A DNA stretch of 64,000 nucleotides from NCBI GenBank assembly GCA_963678705.1, contig OY783203.1, positions 39,680,347 to 39,744,346 of the forward strand, in the 5' to 3' direction. Below the pieces are notes generated by a model. That model had not been told where the DNA came from. It did no database searches and saw only the letters and a list, made by a program, of their open reading frames with translations. The stretch comes from Panorpa germanica (Eukaryota > Arthropoda > Insecta > Mecoptera > Panorpidae). The position numbers and the translations under genes were made by a program. How positions within the stretch are numbered: the stretch's first letter is position 1; every line of letters begins with the position of its first letter. Of the stretch, positions 52,101 to 63,458 are shown piece after piece.

Positions 52101-55100
52101 ATCCAGTTAATATTTAACCATTTAAAGCCAACGGCCGGTGCGCTACTGGATATTGTAGTGCTACAAAATGAAACGATAGCAGAAATTTTAGAGGCAGGAA
52201 TGCGAAAAAACCTATTATTAATACACTGTGAGAAATACTCAGTTAAAATTACTATGTGATCATAGTACCACCGCCCTAAAATGATTTTTTGACAAAAGTT
52301 CCCATGTCATTTGAAAGTTACTATTGTCATAGTAATTTTTACTGCCTTTTCTCACAGTGTATGTATACCTTACGTAACTAAAATGTTTTTAATATCTTTT
52401 ATAGGTCAATGTGCTCAGATCTTGTCTACGTCATCTTATTTCCACAGGTAAGTCTTGCAACAAAAGAAACACAACTATTTCTTTATCAGTTTCATATTAA
52501 TCAAACCTATTTTGCTCTAGTTACTAATGGTGGTACATTTCAAACATCATTGCAACACTTACGGCAGCCTGTCAGCATATCTGGTCGCATTCTTCGTGCG
52601 GCTCTCTGGTGGGGAACCTCTACTTGGACTACCAGCTGCAATCCATTATCCTGGTTGGGACGGAACTAGACAGCTGTTTCCGTTCAGGACTATGGCCATG
52701 CTGATGTCCTTGTTCACCTTGGTAACAGTTTCCGCTTTCACCAAGTAAGTTGGTAACTTTTTTTATATTTATTTTGAATGCATTAAATTTGATAGTTAAA
52801 ATCAATATATACATTTTACATATATTTATTAATACATAATTTTGTTTCAACTTATAGCTTTCCCATTTCTCAGCTTTTCCCATTCTATTCCAAACTCTTC
52901 CATCGTTGCTTCCTTGAGAACCTCATCATCCATCTTCCAACTTCCCAATCCTTGTATCTTTATGGGTTCATTCATTTTAACTTTAACAACACCCGCATTA
53001 CGATCTGATTCAGGAACTAGGGATGGCGATTCTTCTTAAAAAAGATCAGTGTCGATGTCTAGAAGATCGATTTCTCGTTTTTTCAATTCTTTTTGAGTTT
53101 TTGTATAAAAATGACAGTAACCCAAAAAGAAAAAGAAGAAAACGATCTTTAATTGATTTTATTTTTATTAAATTTGTAAAAAAATACAAGCCTTTCTTAT
53201 AATTATCAATATTTCATGTACAAGCTTATAATAAATATTGTAAATAATTGTATTTTCGATTTTCGAGTGTTTGAGATCGATCCATTGTTTAAATCGATTT
53301 TTTCGAGTCAAAGAATCGATCCTTCGATTAATCGATCTGAGATCGCCATCCATAACAGAAATCGCCTCCACTGCAAATTTTCCCATTGCATTCCTTGCCT
53401 CTTTGGAAATGTATATTCCCTCCATCTTACTAATTACTAACTTTCATTCTTTCATTACTAATCACATCCATCTCTTTTATAAAGCTGTTTAATTCTTCTT
53501 TTCCGTTGCTCTTGTAATTCTTTTTGTTTTCTTATATTTCTTTTTCTTCGTATTTTTCTTTGTGATTATATATTCGTATTTATGATTATGTTAGCACATA
53601 AGTAATTAAATTTGATCAGATATAATATAACTCTGGCCCGGAGATCGAACCCGGTGACTCAGTAGTTAGCACTTTTTTTGTCAATTTTTTATGTTACGTA
53701 AACGTTAAATATACGTAACTGTGTGGGTTTATAAAATGTAAAGATTTTAGGAGATATAGGTACCTTTTGAACACAGTTATGTTTTTCTAATATAAAAAAG
53801 TTTACCTTTAACTGTAAAAGTTTAATGTCAATATAACGTCGGATTACATAAAATACAAATCTAATAATTTATCGATTTCGAATAACAATTAATAAATGCA
53901 AATAATAAACATTGTTTCAATATTTTAAACCAATTCAAAAGCACAATTTCTGTTAAAAGATAAAGGAAATAATACTGATGAATAATATTCTTCTATAGGT
54001 GGATTTTCGAATCAGGTCGCTTGCCGCCCCAATTTGACTATTTCCGATGTGTGGTAAACATACCGGAAGATGTCCAGCGAGTCGGTGACCCCGTGGAAGA
54101 TGGAGAACAGGTAGCGTGTATCTTCATTATTGAAAATGCTCAACTTGCACAGTTTACGTAACAAAAGTATTCAGTTTATATTGTTCCCTTTTTCTTCTTT
54201 TTAAGCTAGTTTATTCTTATTTTAGACCTTTATTCTAGATTCCATTTCCTAACGTCTATTATAAAAGGTCAACCATGTATAGTTCTACATAAGGTTTATT
54301 TTAGATCATCAGTCATCTGATTCTACGTTAAACGTTGTGAATTGTAAGTTAGAATAAGGCTCTTATTTTATTTAAGGAGGCTGTCCTGAAAATGTCCCTA
54401 ACATCCAGGTAAAATATTAACAAACAGTTTCTCAAATTTTAATGACGTTTATCTCGATATTCTTTTGAAATCAGTATGTAACATCGTTCAAGAATGAATC
54501 ATCCGACCGAAAGCAAATTCTGAGCGAAAATGTAAAGCATTCTTTGGACTTTTCCATACCTCCTCAGTCAAAAATCCATTAAACATTTTGGAGTTACTTT
54601 GCTATCATATTGCCATTTTTGTCATTAAAGAATTCATTTATAGTTCAGTTTCTCACAGTCATTCATATGAAATGTCTGTTTTATCTGCTACAAATGCCGA
54701 AACCACTCCACCTGCCGGAATACAAATGAAGATAAAGTTGATGCGAATTATAATTGAAGTGCAATAGTGATAGAAACGTCACAAAACAGGACACTTCACT
54801 CAATTGTTTACTGAGAGACAACACACACTGACATACTGAAAATAAGTCTGTCTTAAGTTAGTCACACTATTCAGTAAGGGGTTTTTGAACATGTTAAGAT
54901 AGTTATGTCTCAGCGTATTTTAAGATTAGTTCGCACAATTATTTAGAGTAAAGTTTCATGTTTAAAAGCGCAGCAGTTGGAGGTCGACAGATATAGGTAG
55001 GTCCTGATTATTATTTGGCCGTTTTCTCCCCGTTGTCTCTAAGGGAGACAGATAGACCATTTTATTAAATTTTTTATCAGAATAAAGTAAACTATTATCT

Positions 55101-58100
55101 ACCTATTTTTTCATATTTCATTTATTACCATTCATTCCAGAATGCTTGGATATGATGGCAGCCCTGGTGATAGGATTCAGCATCGGAAATAGTCCGATGT
55201 AAAAAAACTTAAATTTAAAAAAAATCGAAAAAAAATACAGTAAATTTTCTTAAAAATAATTTCTTTTAAATAACACAATTTATGACAAAATTTTCCGGAC
55301 AGTCCCCTTATTGCTGTAAATTTTGTAATGCAGTTTATTACGATTGATTGATGTTTGTAAAATAGAAGTTTTTTCCACAAGGTTTAGCATTGTCTCTGCA
55401 TTCAAAGGTAAATCAAATTTATTATTTATAATTTTTTATTTATATTTTCGATTTTCGACAGATAACTTCAGTTTAAGGATGCTTAAGAATATTGCTTAAA
55501 TCTTACGAGTAAGCTTTAGGATTACGATATATTAACTTCAATTATCAAACCAATGGATCAATCAAACCAATGTGATGATTTACCAGGTGTCTGTGGTAGT
55601 ATGTATATTTTGCTTTTAAACTATTTTGGACTCTCATTTTGTCTTTTGATGTTCTAACCTATACGTAGTCGTGGTAGGTAATAACACCATCTGTACTAGA
55701 ATTTTGCATTCGCATACTACACTGTAAAAAATGGGTCGAAAACATGCTTTAGACGCCTCTTTCCTAGGCAAAGGCTACACTGTAAAAATAGTAACCCATT
55801 TTAAGAAATTACCTAATTTTTGTGAAGATTAGTGATGATTTATGATACTCACATCTTTCTAGGAAAAAATACGCTCATGCAAATAAAAACGATTCCTTAC
55901 AACACAGCACTTTGTGATAATAAATAAAATTAATACTCGAGTGGGTGCATTCCACGATACATCATTCTACTCTTCTTTGTCTTTTAACTAGAGCCGCACT
56001 GGTAATCACGGTAAAAATACCGCGCGGAGTTTTCTCGCAGTGTGGCTCTAGTCTAAAATATACATAGACAAATAAAAACATATTTTAGAAAGATTATTTC
56101 CTTTAATAAAAACACATAGAAAGCACAAATGAAATGGAACTTGCTTCCTTTGCTAATAAATCGTTTACAACAAATTGGTTAAACTAATTTTTAACAAACT
56201 CCAAAGGTCTAATTTTGGAAATATTAACGTAGTGTTCGAAATTTTTCAAATAGATAGCCTAATTTTGGAATCGCCCACTCGAGAATTAATAGATATGTAT
56301 ATAAAATAATTTGTCTTTTTCTTTATAGAAAAAAAAATTCGTATGTGATGAACTAAAATTAAGAATTTCGCCTCCCAAGTGCTTTCCTAATAAATTTGTA
56401 CTTTTACATGTAATGTATAAGTTTGTTAAATAAAATTAAAATTTATTTATAAAATAATACAATTTTTTTGTTAAAAATTCTCAGCTAATTAACCAGTAAT
56501 ACAAATCGATTAAAAATTCCTTACAGCGAAAAGTATATCTAACTTTATCTCCTTTCTAATCTAAATTTTGGCCTATACTTTTATAAAGAAAATTACTTAT
56601 TTATTCAAATAATTTTATTAGCCTTATTTTTTAGATGTTTTTAAAAATTATTGCAAATTTTTGTGATTTTACAAAGATTGTTTTGTTCAAACTGCAAAAG
56701 ATTGATAACCTATAGTAAACATTTGTATGTATTATTTACGCAATGTTTATGTAACAAATATGTTTAAAGGTAAATACTACATACGAGTATGTTTAGAAAT
56801 AATAAGACTTTTTTAAACCTTTAGTATATTATTTGCAGTAAACCCCCCAGGTCGATCTCACACTGCACCGACGGTTCTTCTCATATTCTTTAATATTTAT
56901 GAATACACCACTGTATATCTGTACTTAATTGTCGGCACTGTGTATGTGTATTGTTTTTCACTCTCACCGTTTCGCCCCCAATGAAATAATAAAAACAAGA
57001 TATGCATGTATTCCAGTAAGATTCGGAAATATGCGACTCAGAGTAGTAGGTCGCTCAGCACTTTGATGTCAAGACGTATGAACCATATTATGAATACGGA
57101 CGTACGAAATACATACATTGGTGTATTAATAAACATTAAAACAGAAACTTCTTCTCATAATAAAGTGTGCTAATGCTCTCTGAAAGAATCTCTCTGAAAG
57201 AATAAACTCTCCTGAAAGAATCATAAGTCGTAAGAAAACGGTTGCAGTGTAAGACGGCCTTATACTTATTAAGAAGTAATCCCTAGAATGATAAAACTGA
57301 AATTTTCTGAATTCTTTAAAGAATTATGGTAAAATTATTTATATAACATAATTATGAGTTCAGATGAGTTGTTTTAAGATCCTTTATGGAATGGCTCTTT
57401 CATCTTCCTTGTTAAGAGCATATCGGACACCGGAAATACCGTTTTGATGCCAATCAAATTCGCTCGTGCCTTTAAACATAGGTGTAATAATAAATTTAGC
57501 CCATATTGCTCAGTTTTGCAAATTTCTTTGGACTTGAACAAATCGAACTAAACTAACTTTTGGTGTTATTTGGTGTAGATGTAAGGAAGCATCCCCACTG
57601 TCGCAATGTATGTCAGTGCATTTTTTTAAATATATGATCAGTGGAGAAGCTCCATCATGCTCGTCAATGTGCTCGTATTCAAAAGCATGTAGTGTTGTAT
57701 GTGTTTTATTCATTTATAATTCAATTTTATTGCAAATCATTTTTCTGAAGTTTACGGTATTTTGTCCAGTAAACCATTTGGTAACATATTTTGCTATCGT
57801 TGTATTCATTTACGGGTTTATTTTACGAATGCCTGATTATGTTTAATTCTGTAATTCCCTGAATGCAGCATGCAAAGTTGGCCCAGGTATCAATGATACG
57901 GGGCCCCAAACGTGTGTAAGCAAAAATTCGTAAAAGTGCATCCACAATCTCACTTAAACTCTTAGGCCGCACTTAGCTTAGTTCCTAGTAGTATTAATTG
58001 GCAGTAATAACTTATAATCAATATATAATTATTTTAATTTTTGTTCCTTTTGTGAAAAATTTTTACCCATCATTAGGGCCCTCCAACAAATTTTGATAAA

Positions 58101-59057
58101 GGGCCCCTCTAAGGCACGCTACTGGCCCAGGTGGTCATTTTTCAGATGCTGAAAATATAGGCTGAATTCATATATTTTATCTGTGCCTTATCTTATACTG
58201 GTGCATACTCTTATGTTGTAAAAATGTAAAAACAAGAAACAGTAATAATGTTGAAATATAATGTTATTAAATCTGCAAAGAACACAATCCGAACTTTTAA
58301 GAAATTTGGGGGCGTCAAAAACCACAATAGCCCCCAATGCAAAAAATGTTTGGGTCCGTACTAGAAGCGTTCTTCATATAAGTAAACTGTTCACCATCTG
58401 TCAGATTTAATTTTCCATAACCTCCAAACGAATGCAAATGGTTTACTGAGTCGAGCACAGTATTACGATCCATGTTGAATTATGCAGCTATGTAGTTGCT
58501 ACACATTTGAAGAAGTGGCGGACTGGTAAGTGTAGCAGCTTTTACCTAATCCTTAATAACACGGGTTTTTACTGGGTGAAGTTAGCTCCGTATGGTGAAT
58601 TATTCTTAGGATATTATCGAATTTCTATGTTTCGACCCAGTCCGCCACTGCGTGTAGTCTAAATTTGATGAAAACCTATTTCCAGTGGTTACGGATATCA
58701 CGGATCACGAAGTTATCAATACCTATTTATGTTTAGATAGACCTTCAATTTGATTACGTACTCATATTGATTTGTTCAAGAGAGCGTCTAACATATATCC
58801 GAAGTTTCTATCAATAACAAATACATTTTCAGATGTCGGTGATGGCATCAAGCCAGATGGGAATGATGTACGGAGCTGCAACAATGGTTGGCAAAGATGA
58901 AATGAACGGACGCATTAACCCAGCAATGGAACCAGATGATGACTTAGATCCTGAAGAAGTAGAAAAGCTTCGTGGAAGAGGAAGTGGTGGTAGACAAGGT
59001 TCTGGAGTGGCTCCAGGAGGTCCTCTAGGAGGGAAACAGGGTCAGACTTCATTTTAA
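43145..59057 (+). CDS. ChT: High-affinity choline transporter (SLC5A7/CHT1 orthologue)
   Basis: Ten coding exons: 43,145-43,310; 43,475-43,582; 48,861-49,016; 50,378-50,676; 50,742-50,871; 51,390-51,711; 52,405-52,447; 52,521-52,744; 53,999-54,110; 58,833-59,057. Phases agree throughout, giving 594 aa against about 580 in mammals. It imports choline with Na+ and Cl- at cholinergic terminals, rate-limiting for acetylcholine synthesis. Visible: TM1 from residue 5 ([19 protein letters not shown]), [16 protein letters not shown] (57-72), [29 protein letters not shown], the SLC5 core motif [17 protein letters not shown] in exon 6, [10 protein letters not shown], and [19 protein letters not shown] in exon 8. 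The cytoplasmic tail (483-594) ends in a Gly-rich basic stretch; the mammalian DKTILV endocytosis motif is not seen. The exon 6 donor is GTACGT, so the junction reads [12 protein letters not shown]. Introns 2, 8 and 9 are large and full of mobile elements. The ATG follows an acceptor 7 bp upstream, so the 5' UTR is spliced. Confidence 0.97.
43634..43886 (+). mobile_element. MITE family A, short subfamily, 253 bp (ChT intron 2)
   Basis: Left end CCCAGTAAACATTTTGGAGTC, right end GGACACTTCACCAAATTGTTTAC. The interior differs from the 375-bp form but keeps recognisable blocks (CAGTCGTTCATATGAAATG against CAGTCGTTCAAAGGAAAGG). Flanked by AA on both sides. A sister copy is at 54,575-54,815. Confidence 0.85.
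43930..44400. repeat. CpG-rich repeat remnants in ChT intron 2
   Basis: Phrases such as GCGGAAAAAACGCG, CTCCGCGGAAAAAAATC and ATCACCGCGGCAG, then ACGGAATTAAAACGCC and GAACCGCGTGGAATTATTCC, are unlike the AT-rich surroundings; the last two match 35,875-35,965. Probably one decayed DNA transposon of about 450 bp. Confidence 0.5.
44486..45172 (+). mobile_element. MITE family B, 687 bp, complete (ChT intron 2)
   Basis: Best-preserved copy: ends GGGCTTGTGTCC and GGACACAAGCCC in perfect inversion, with AAT and ATT outside, as in the 24-25 kb copies. The interior aligns with 23,831-24,505 along its whole length. No open frame. Confidence 0.92.
45173..45622. other. ChT intron 2 sequence
   Basis: No gene seen. 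The plus-strand frame at 45,353-45,550 has no recognised features. Confidence 0.5.
45627..46292. mobile_element. TTAA-flanked TIR element, 666 bp (family E)
   Basis: Ends GGGGGGTAATGC and the inverse of GGGGGTAAGGTTTC, with TTAA directly outside at 45,623-45,626 and 46,293-46,296. TTAA duplications are typical of piggyBac and Kolobok-type transposons. The interior holds no transposase, only short frames such as 46,105-46,296. Non-autonomous. Confidence 0.75.
46297..48860. other. Remainder of ChT intron 2
   Basis: AT-rich, with no element ends or genes recognised; the short frame at 47,451-47,648 appears to be chance. Confidence 0.5.
49017..50377. other. ChT intron 3
   Basis: Contains a decayed repeat at about 49,235-49,400 with TTAGTTARCTGAGGTTTATA in two copies and GCAAAATATCTCGGTTACA; a similar phrase occurs inverted near 63,060-63,085. 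No gene. Confidence 0.45.
52224..52359. mobile_element. MITE family D, 136 bp, complete (ChT intron 6)
   Basis: Ends CACTGTGAGAAA and TTTCTCACAGTG, perfectly inverted for 12 bp, with TA on each side (52,222-52,223 and 52,360-52,361). TA duplication points to the Tc1/mariner group. Internal blocks ACTATGTGATCATAGTAC and CTATTGTCATAGTAATTTTT make it partly palindromic. Confidence 0.88.
52855..53425 (-). mobile_element. LINE-like coding remnant split by a MITE
   Basis: Minus-strand reading at 53,425-53,352 gives [20 protein letters not shown] and continues after the 331-bp element as [20 protein letters not shown] and [10 protein letters not shown] down to about 52,855. The GxWKM... context resembles the region between endonuclease and reverse transcriptase in some LINEs, but the match is by eye and weak. 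Confidence 0.35.
53021..53351. mobile_element. TIR element, 331 bp (family F), ChT intron 8
   Basis: Ends GGATGGCGAT and ATCGCCATCC in perfect inversion; the interior is rich in ATCGAT motifs (GATCGATTTC, AAATCGATTTTTTCGAGTC, TTCGATTAATCGATC). No transposase. Target duplication not clear. Confidence 0.7.
53632..53672 (-). mobile_element. tRNA-like SINE fragment (ChT intron 8)
   Basis: On the minus strand: GCTAACTACTGAGTCACCGG, then GGTTCGATCTCCGGGCCAG. GGTTCGATC is a good Pol III B box. It covers only the T-arm side of a tRNA-like head; no A box remains. Confidence 0.55.
54575..54815 (+). mobile_element. MITE family A, short subfamily, 241 bp (ChT intron 9)
   Basis: The left end TCCATTAAACATTTTGGAGT (two changes in the first five bases) and the right end GGACACTTCACTCAATTGTTTAC frame an interior very like 43,634-43,886 (AAATGCCGAAACCACTCCACC). 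Confidence 0.82.
55988..56051. mobile_element. 64-bp hairpin, tiny TIR element (ChT intron 9)
   Basis: CTAGAGCCGCACTG on the left and CAGTGTGGCTCTAG on the right pair with one mismatch; the ends can be read as TA-flanked GAGCCGCACTG. The interior has ACGGTAAAAATACCGCGCGG, itself partly inverted. The inner end CACTGCGAGAAAA resembles family D (CACTGTGAGAAA). Confidence 0.65.
56052..58512. other. ChT intron 9, central part
   Basis: AT-rich with short GC islands (about 57,895-57,910 and 58,075-58,130, both with GGGCCC) that look like worn transposon ends. No gene. Confidence 0.45.
58513..58650. mobile_element. TIR element, 138 bp (family G), hAT-like ends (ChT intron 9)
   Basis: AGTGGCGGACTGG on the left and CCAGTCCGCCACT on the right are perfectly inverted over 13 bp. 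CAGTGGCGGA-type ends are frequent in hAT non-autonomous elements. No 8-bp duplication could be confirmed. Confidence 0.75.
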
Positions 59058-62000
59058 ATATATAATACATATATACATATATATTTTTATCAAAATATTA
59101 TCTTTATGATGTTTCGATAAAAAAAAACAGGTATTTAACCTTAGTGTTAAAAGTGAAATCACACAATGGTTTGAAGTATTAATTAAACGTAAACAAATTG
59201 TGTATTTTTGATTTGATTGTACAATACAAAGAATATCCTTCCCTTGTAAAGTACTTTGTAAAATGTACTAATTTTGTGTCACATGTCTAGCTCTAACACA
59301 GTAACTTGGTTTCAAGTGTTTTTCTAGTCTATAACCTACAGTAATATTAAATATAAAACATATAAATCGACTCTACCATTTCGCATTCCGGATAACCGGC
59401 TCTCACAGATGCGTTTGTAATTTTAAGTATTTACTGTTTAAACGTCACTATTTTTTGGTGATGACGTCATTATTAGACTTAATTTTTTCGCCGCCCATTG
59501 TAGACCATCAAAGTATGAACGTAGCATCGTAGATTATTAGGAGGTGCTTGCAAAATGACGTCACGCCTAAATAGACTATTTTACATGGAAACTAATATAC
59601 CGAACATCTTTCTTATAAGTCAGATAAATGAGCTAAGAATCATTTAACTGACACTTTTGGATCGCAATGATATTTACTTAAATCTAATTACTTAAGGGAG
59701 TTTATGAGACATTTATTTTTCGTCAGTAAAAGTTAATTTATTTTCTCGTATAACACCGCTTCACGGAACTTCACGCAATAATTTGTTTGTTGTTTTCTTA
59801 TTACCTATCTAAAAATATCAGCTGATAAAGAAAGATATTGCTTCAACAGTTGTCATATTCTATTTTTGTATTGCACAAAAAACTAATTCTTAGTTTGACA
59901 ACATTTTAATCTAATGACATGACGAACATAACACTCATGTAGGTACTCAAAAGTGAGGCCATTTGACAATGGCTATGACAGATATTTCCTCAGTGATCAA
60001 CTACTTTATTCATTCATTTGAGATCTAAAAGTGTCAGATTCTTTGTCATAGACTCCGTGGTTGTGAAATTATCCAGGAATGCTAAAACCTGGAGATTTAA
60101 TACGGAAATAGAATAAATACTAGACTACACACGTTAATTTAAATAACATTATATTGGTTATGACACACAATTCTATTTTTAAAAACATAGAAAGATGTTA
60201 AAGGTTTCCACTAAAATACTTAAATCACATATCATTTTGAAGATAGATCTAGAACAAAAAGACTAAACCTACATCGATGGTCAATAATGAATAGTCAATA
60301 TTTAAAAGTCAATTCATAAATCGGTAAAATTTTGTAATTCTCATATCATCTACAAATATGTCAAATATAATAATTGCTTATTGGTATAGAATTATTAGGG
60401 GTCAGCTTCTTAAAACTGACTGACTGCTCTTTGACCCCGTCCCCATTTATGGGAGGCTAATGTATCATGCTTCAGTATTTAATAATATTATTACATAGAT
60501 TTTAGATAATTAATTATTTAAAAATAATTACATTCTACCATTACATGCGCAACTGTGTTTGGCGTCTTATATCATTAGTACTTAAATAATTTAGGAATAT
60601 AAATATTTTAAAACACCCTATAGTGGAGAAAGGGGTAGTTCCTCTTTACACTGAACACAACAAGTAAAATAAATATTGCCGCAGAGGTTTTCAGACTTGA
60701 AAAGTTAGCTTCTTGAAGTACAAATTAATATTACGAGTATAAGTTTGTAGTAATTATGTAGCAAATACATATACTATACGTAAATACTACATAACTATAG
60801 ATACATTGAAGTGGGTAATACTCAACTGATCTGGTCTTAAAGAGTTCTAAACGTTTCCAGAGTTGTAAACATTCCAAACACTAAAACAAATCATGACGTC
60901 ATTATAATTTTTGTTTGTGTATGAATATTTCATTTCAAAAAACATCGCTAACTTTTTTGTGATTTATGCACAAAGTCTAACGTCTCAAAGAAAAACAAAA
61001 CAAATTTTATTTTTATACAAAAATTATAATTATGCACAAATAATTTACGTGAATCTAAAACAAAATTACGTAAACTGAAATATTCATATTTGTGATATCA
61101 CTGAAAGTAAAAAACCAATGTTGTAATGTATCTAGATACTCTTGCTATATGTAAATGTAACTAGTGCTCAATGTGTACCTAGTTACAAAAGGTTGCAACA
61201 CTGTCAGCAACTTAGTTTGAAAATCTCTGTCACAAGCAATAACTACGTCGTAGCCAATATGTTTTATTTATAAATATTTTAAAAACAATATTTACATTAA
61301 ATTTATAACGAACGACGGTAATTATTTCCCTGTAGTATGTTTACATTCAATAATAACCGGATAGACCCTCTTAAAATAGATCCGATGTATAAGTACTCGT
61401 ACAAGTAGTAAGTAGTAACAATAAGAATGTTAAGGTCGACGGATGAAGGTGAATTATCACGAAGAACCTGTGAAATAACAAATAACATACCTGGCATTGT
61501 TCAGTCCATGATACAATAGTAAATAACAACATTAGTGTATCACTGTAAAGTTTAAATGGCAGTTGGAGAACTGATAAAGTTAATAAGCATTAAAAGGTAG
61601 AGCCTGAATGAATAGTTGCATACTTACAAGGCGCATCACAGAGAGAATTGTTAGCGATGTCTCTTTTTCTTTAATAATTTGCATTAATTGCTAAATTCAA
61701 TAATATTTCAATACAATAATTAACAAAGACACCAAGATAAACTTGTTGTAGTTGATGACTCCTTCCTTATTTTAAAGAAGCCGCAGTATTGTTTTTCTCC
61801 CCCTTAGAATAACTTAGTTTGAAATGAAATTACAGTAGGTACTCCTTCTTCACAGTTTGGCGTTTTCCGTCTTGGCGCCTGATGGGCCCGGCCCAAAAAA
61901 TTTATAAAATAAGACATACTTTATATTTTTAAATATATACGGTTATACGCATATCCCATCATTGAGTATTTTGTGTCTCAAATATTAAAAGTTCCTTTTT

Positions 62001-63385
62001 TAATTATTATTTATATATATATATAGAATTTAAAAAAAAGTAATTATCAATTAAAAGTTTATTTATCAAATCATAATATTCAGTAGTTACAAAAACACTT
62101 TATTCTACAACAAACCAACTTACAAGAAGAGAACGATTCACATATCGGTATGTTTTTATATTCTATTGAAAAATTCCTCCACTTAAAATTAATAATTAAT
62201 CCACATTATACATAAAACCTTAAAATTATAAACCTAAACAATTATCATAAACCCAATAAATCCAATCGTTATATATAGACATGGTAACTTTTAGTACGAC
62301 CCTCATAAACACTTATATTACAAATTACAGTTCAATGTTTGCTTAGATCTTTTAAAATAACATTTAGAAATATTACCAACCAAATAAATATTAAATCCTT
62401 AAACTAACATAGATATACATAAATATGCAGATCGAATTGTAGAAAAACATACTTCAAGAATTAATTAATTCTAAAAAATTAAAATTAACTCTAAATTGAA
62501 GAATTAATTAATCAGTCTTTGTTTAACTGCGTATCCACCAAAAACGTGTGATTTTTGAAAACAGGTTGTGTTTGCCGTGAACGTTAGTGCAAACCTCTGG
62601 TAAATATTTGTTCAGAAATGCTCCTAAACTAAGGTGAACTAGTAACTCAATGCTCAATCCGGCTCTGGCTGCTACCACTAGTGCTTAATAACTTTATTGA
62701 TAAAATGAAACTCCATTAGAATCAGGTTAAAGATCGAATCAGGCTAAAACATCGAAAAAAGACAGTACGAACGAAAATGATATCGAGGTAGTAGAAAAAC
62801 TAACAAAAGTCAATTTTAAAATTTTATATAGTTATTTTATAGCCTGCACAAATATATACATTTACTGATAATATTACTGCTACATTATTAATTAAAAAAT
62901 ATAATTAATGTATAGTAGAACTCAGAATACTATTAGTTCGGTGATGTCTCCTAAATATCTATCTCAGTAGTTGATTCGTCAAATTTTAGTGACAAATGAT
63001 TAAATAAAGCCAACTCTAATTTTGTCAATATAGAACCATAGTTAATTAACGTAATGTGTAACCGAGATGTTTTGCTTGCCTTGGTTAAACTACAGTTATG
63101 TTCGACTGAAAACAATATTAACAAAGCTACTCACTAAAGACAGTTACGTGTCTTTAAGATGTTACTAACAATAACATATTTTGTGACCTATTTTACTGGT
63201 TTTTAAAAAGTAAATCTTATTATCATTAAAATACTCATAAAACTTCTTAAGAACACCTTTCTATGAATTATAAAATCTAATGAAGTCATTTTTAAAGATT
63301 ATACACCGCTGCCTCATACATTTTTTGAATATGAGCACAAAATCAAATTAATTCTGATAACACGTAAACCCAGAAAAATATATCG
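59058..63385. other. ChT 3' flank and intergenic spacer
   Basis: No gene on either strand; the minus-strand frame at 61,303-61,497 is unremarkable. No clear AATAAA follows the ChT stop closely, so its transcript end is not located. A small GC-rich patch at 61,870-61,895 contains GGGCCCGGCCC. Confidence 0.5.
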
Positions 63386-63458
63386 CTGGTCCCGTGATCG
63401 AACCCTAAAACACAGTAGTCTGTCGTCAAGCGTAAATGCTCTCAACCACTGTGTTGTC
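63386..63458 (-). mobile_element. tRNA-derived SINE head
   Basis: Minus strand: CACAGTGGTTGAGAGCATTT (A box TGGTTGAGAGC), then GTTTTAGGGTTCGATCACGG (B box GGTTCGATC), about 35 bp apart as in tRNA promoters. The sequence does not fold into a credible mature tRNA with an acceptor stem, so a SINE is more likely than a tRNA gene. Confidence 0.65.

Noticed and set aside
60395-60455. GGGGTCAGC / TTGACCCCG possible inverted ends
   Set aside because: Only 7-8 bp pair, no second copy in the window and no target duplication.
63386-63458. A functional tRNA gene
   Set aside because: A and B boxes are present but acceptor and anticodon arms do not pair convincingly; SINE head preferred.
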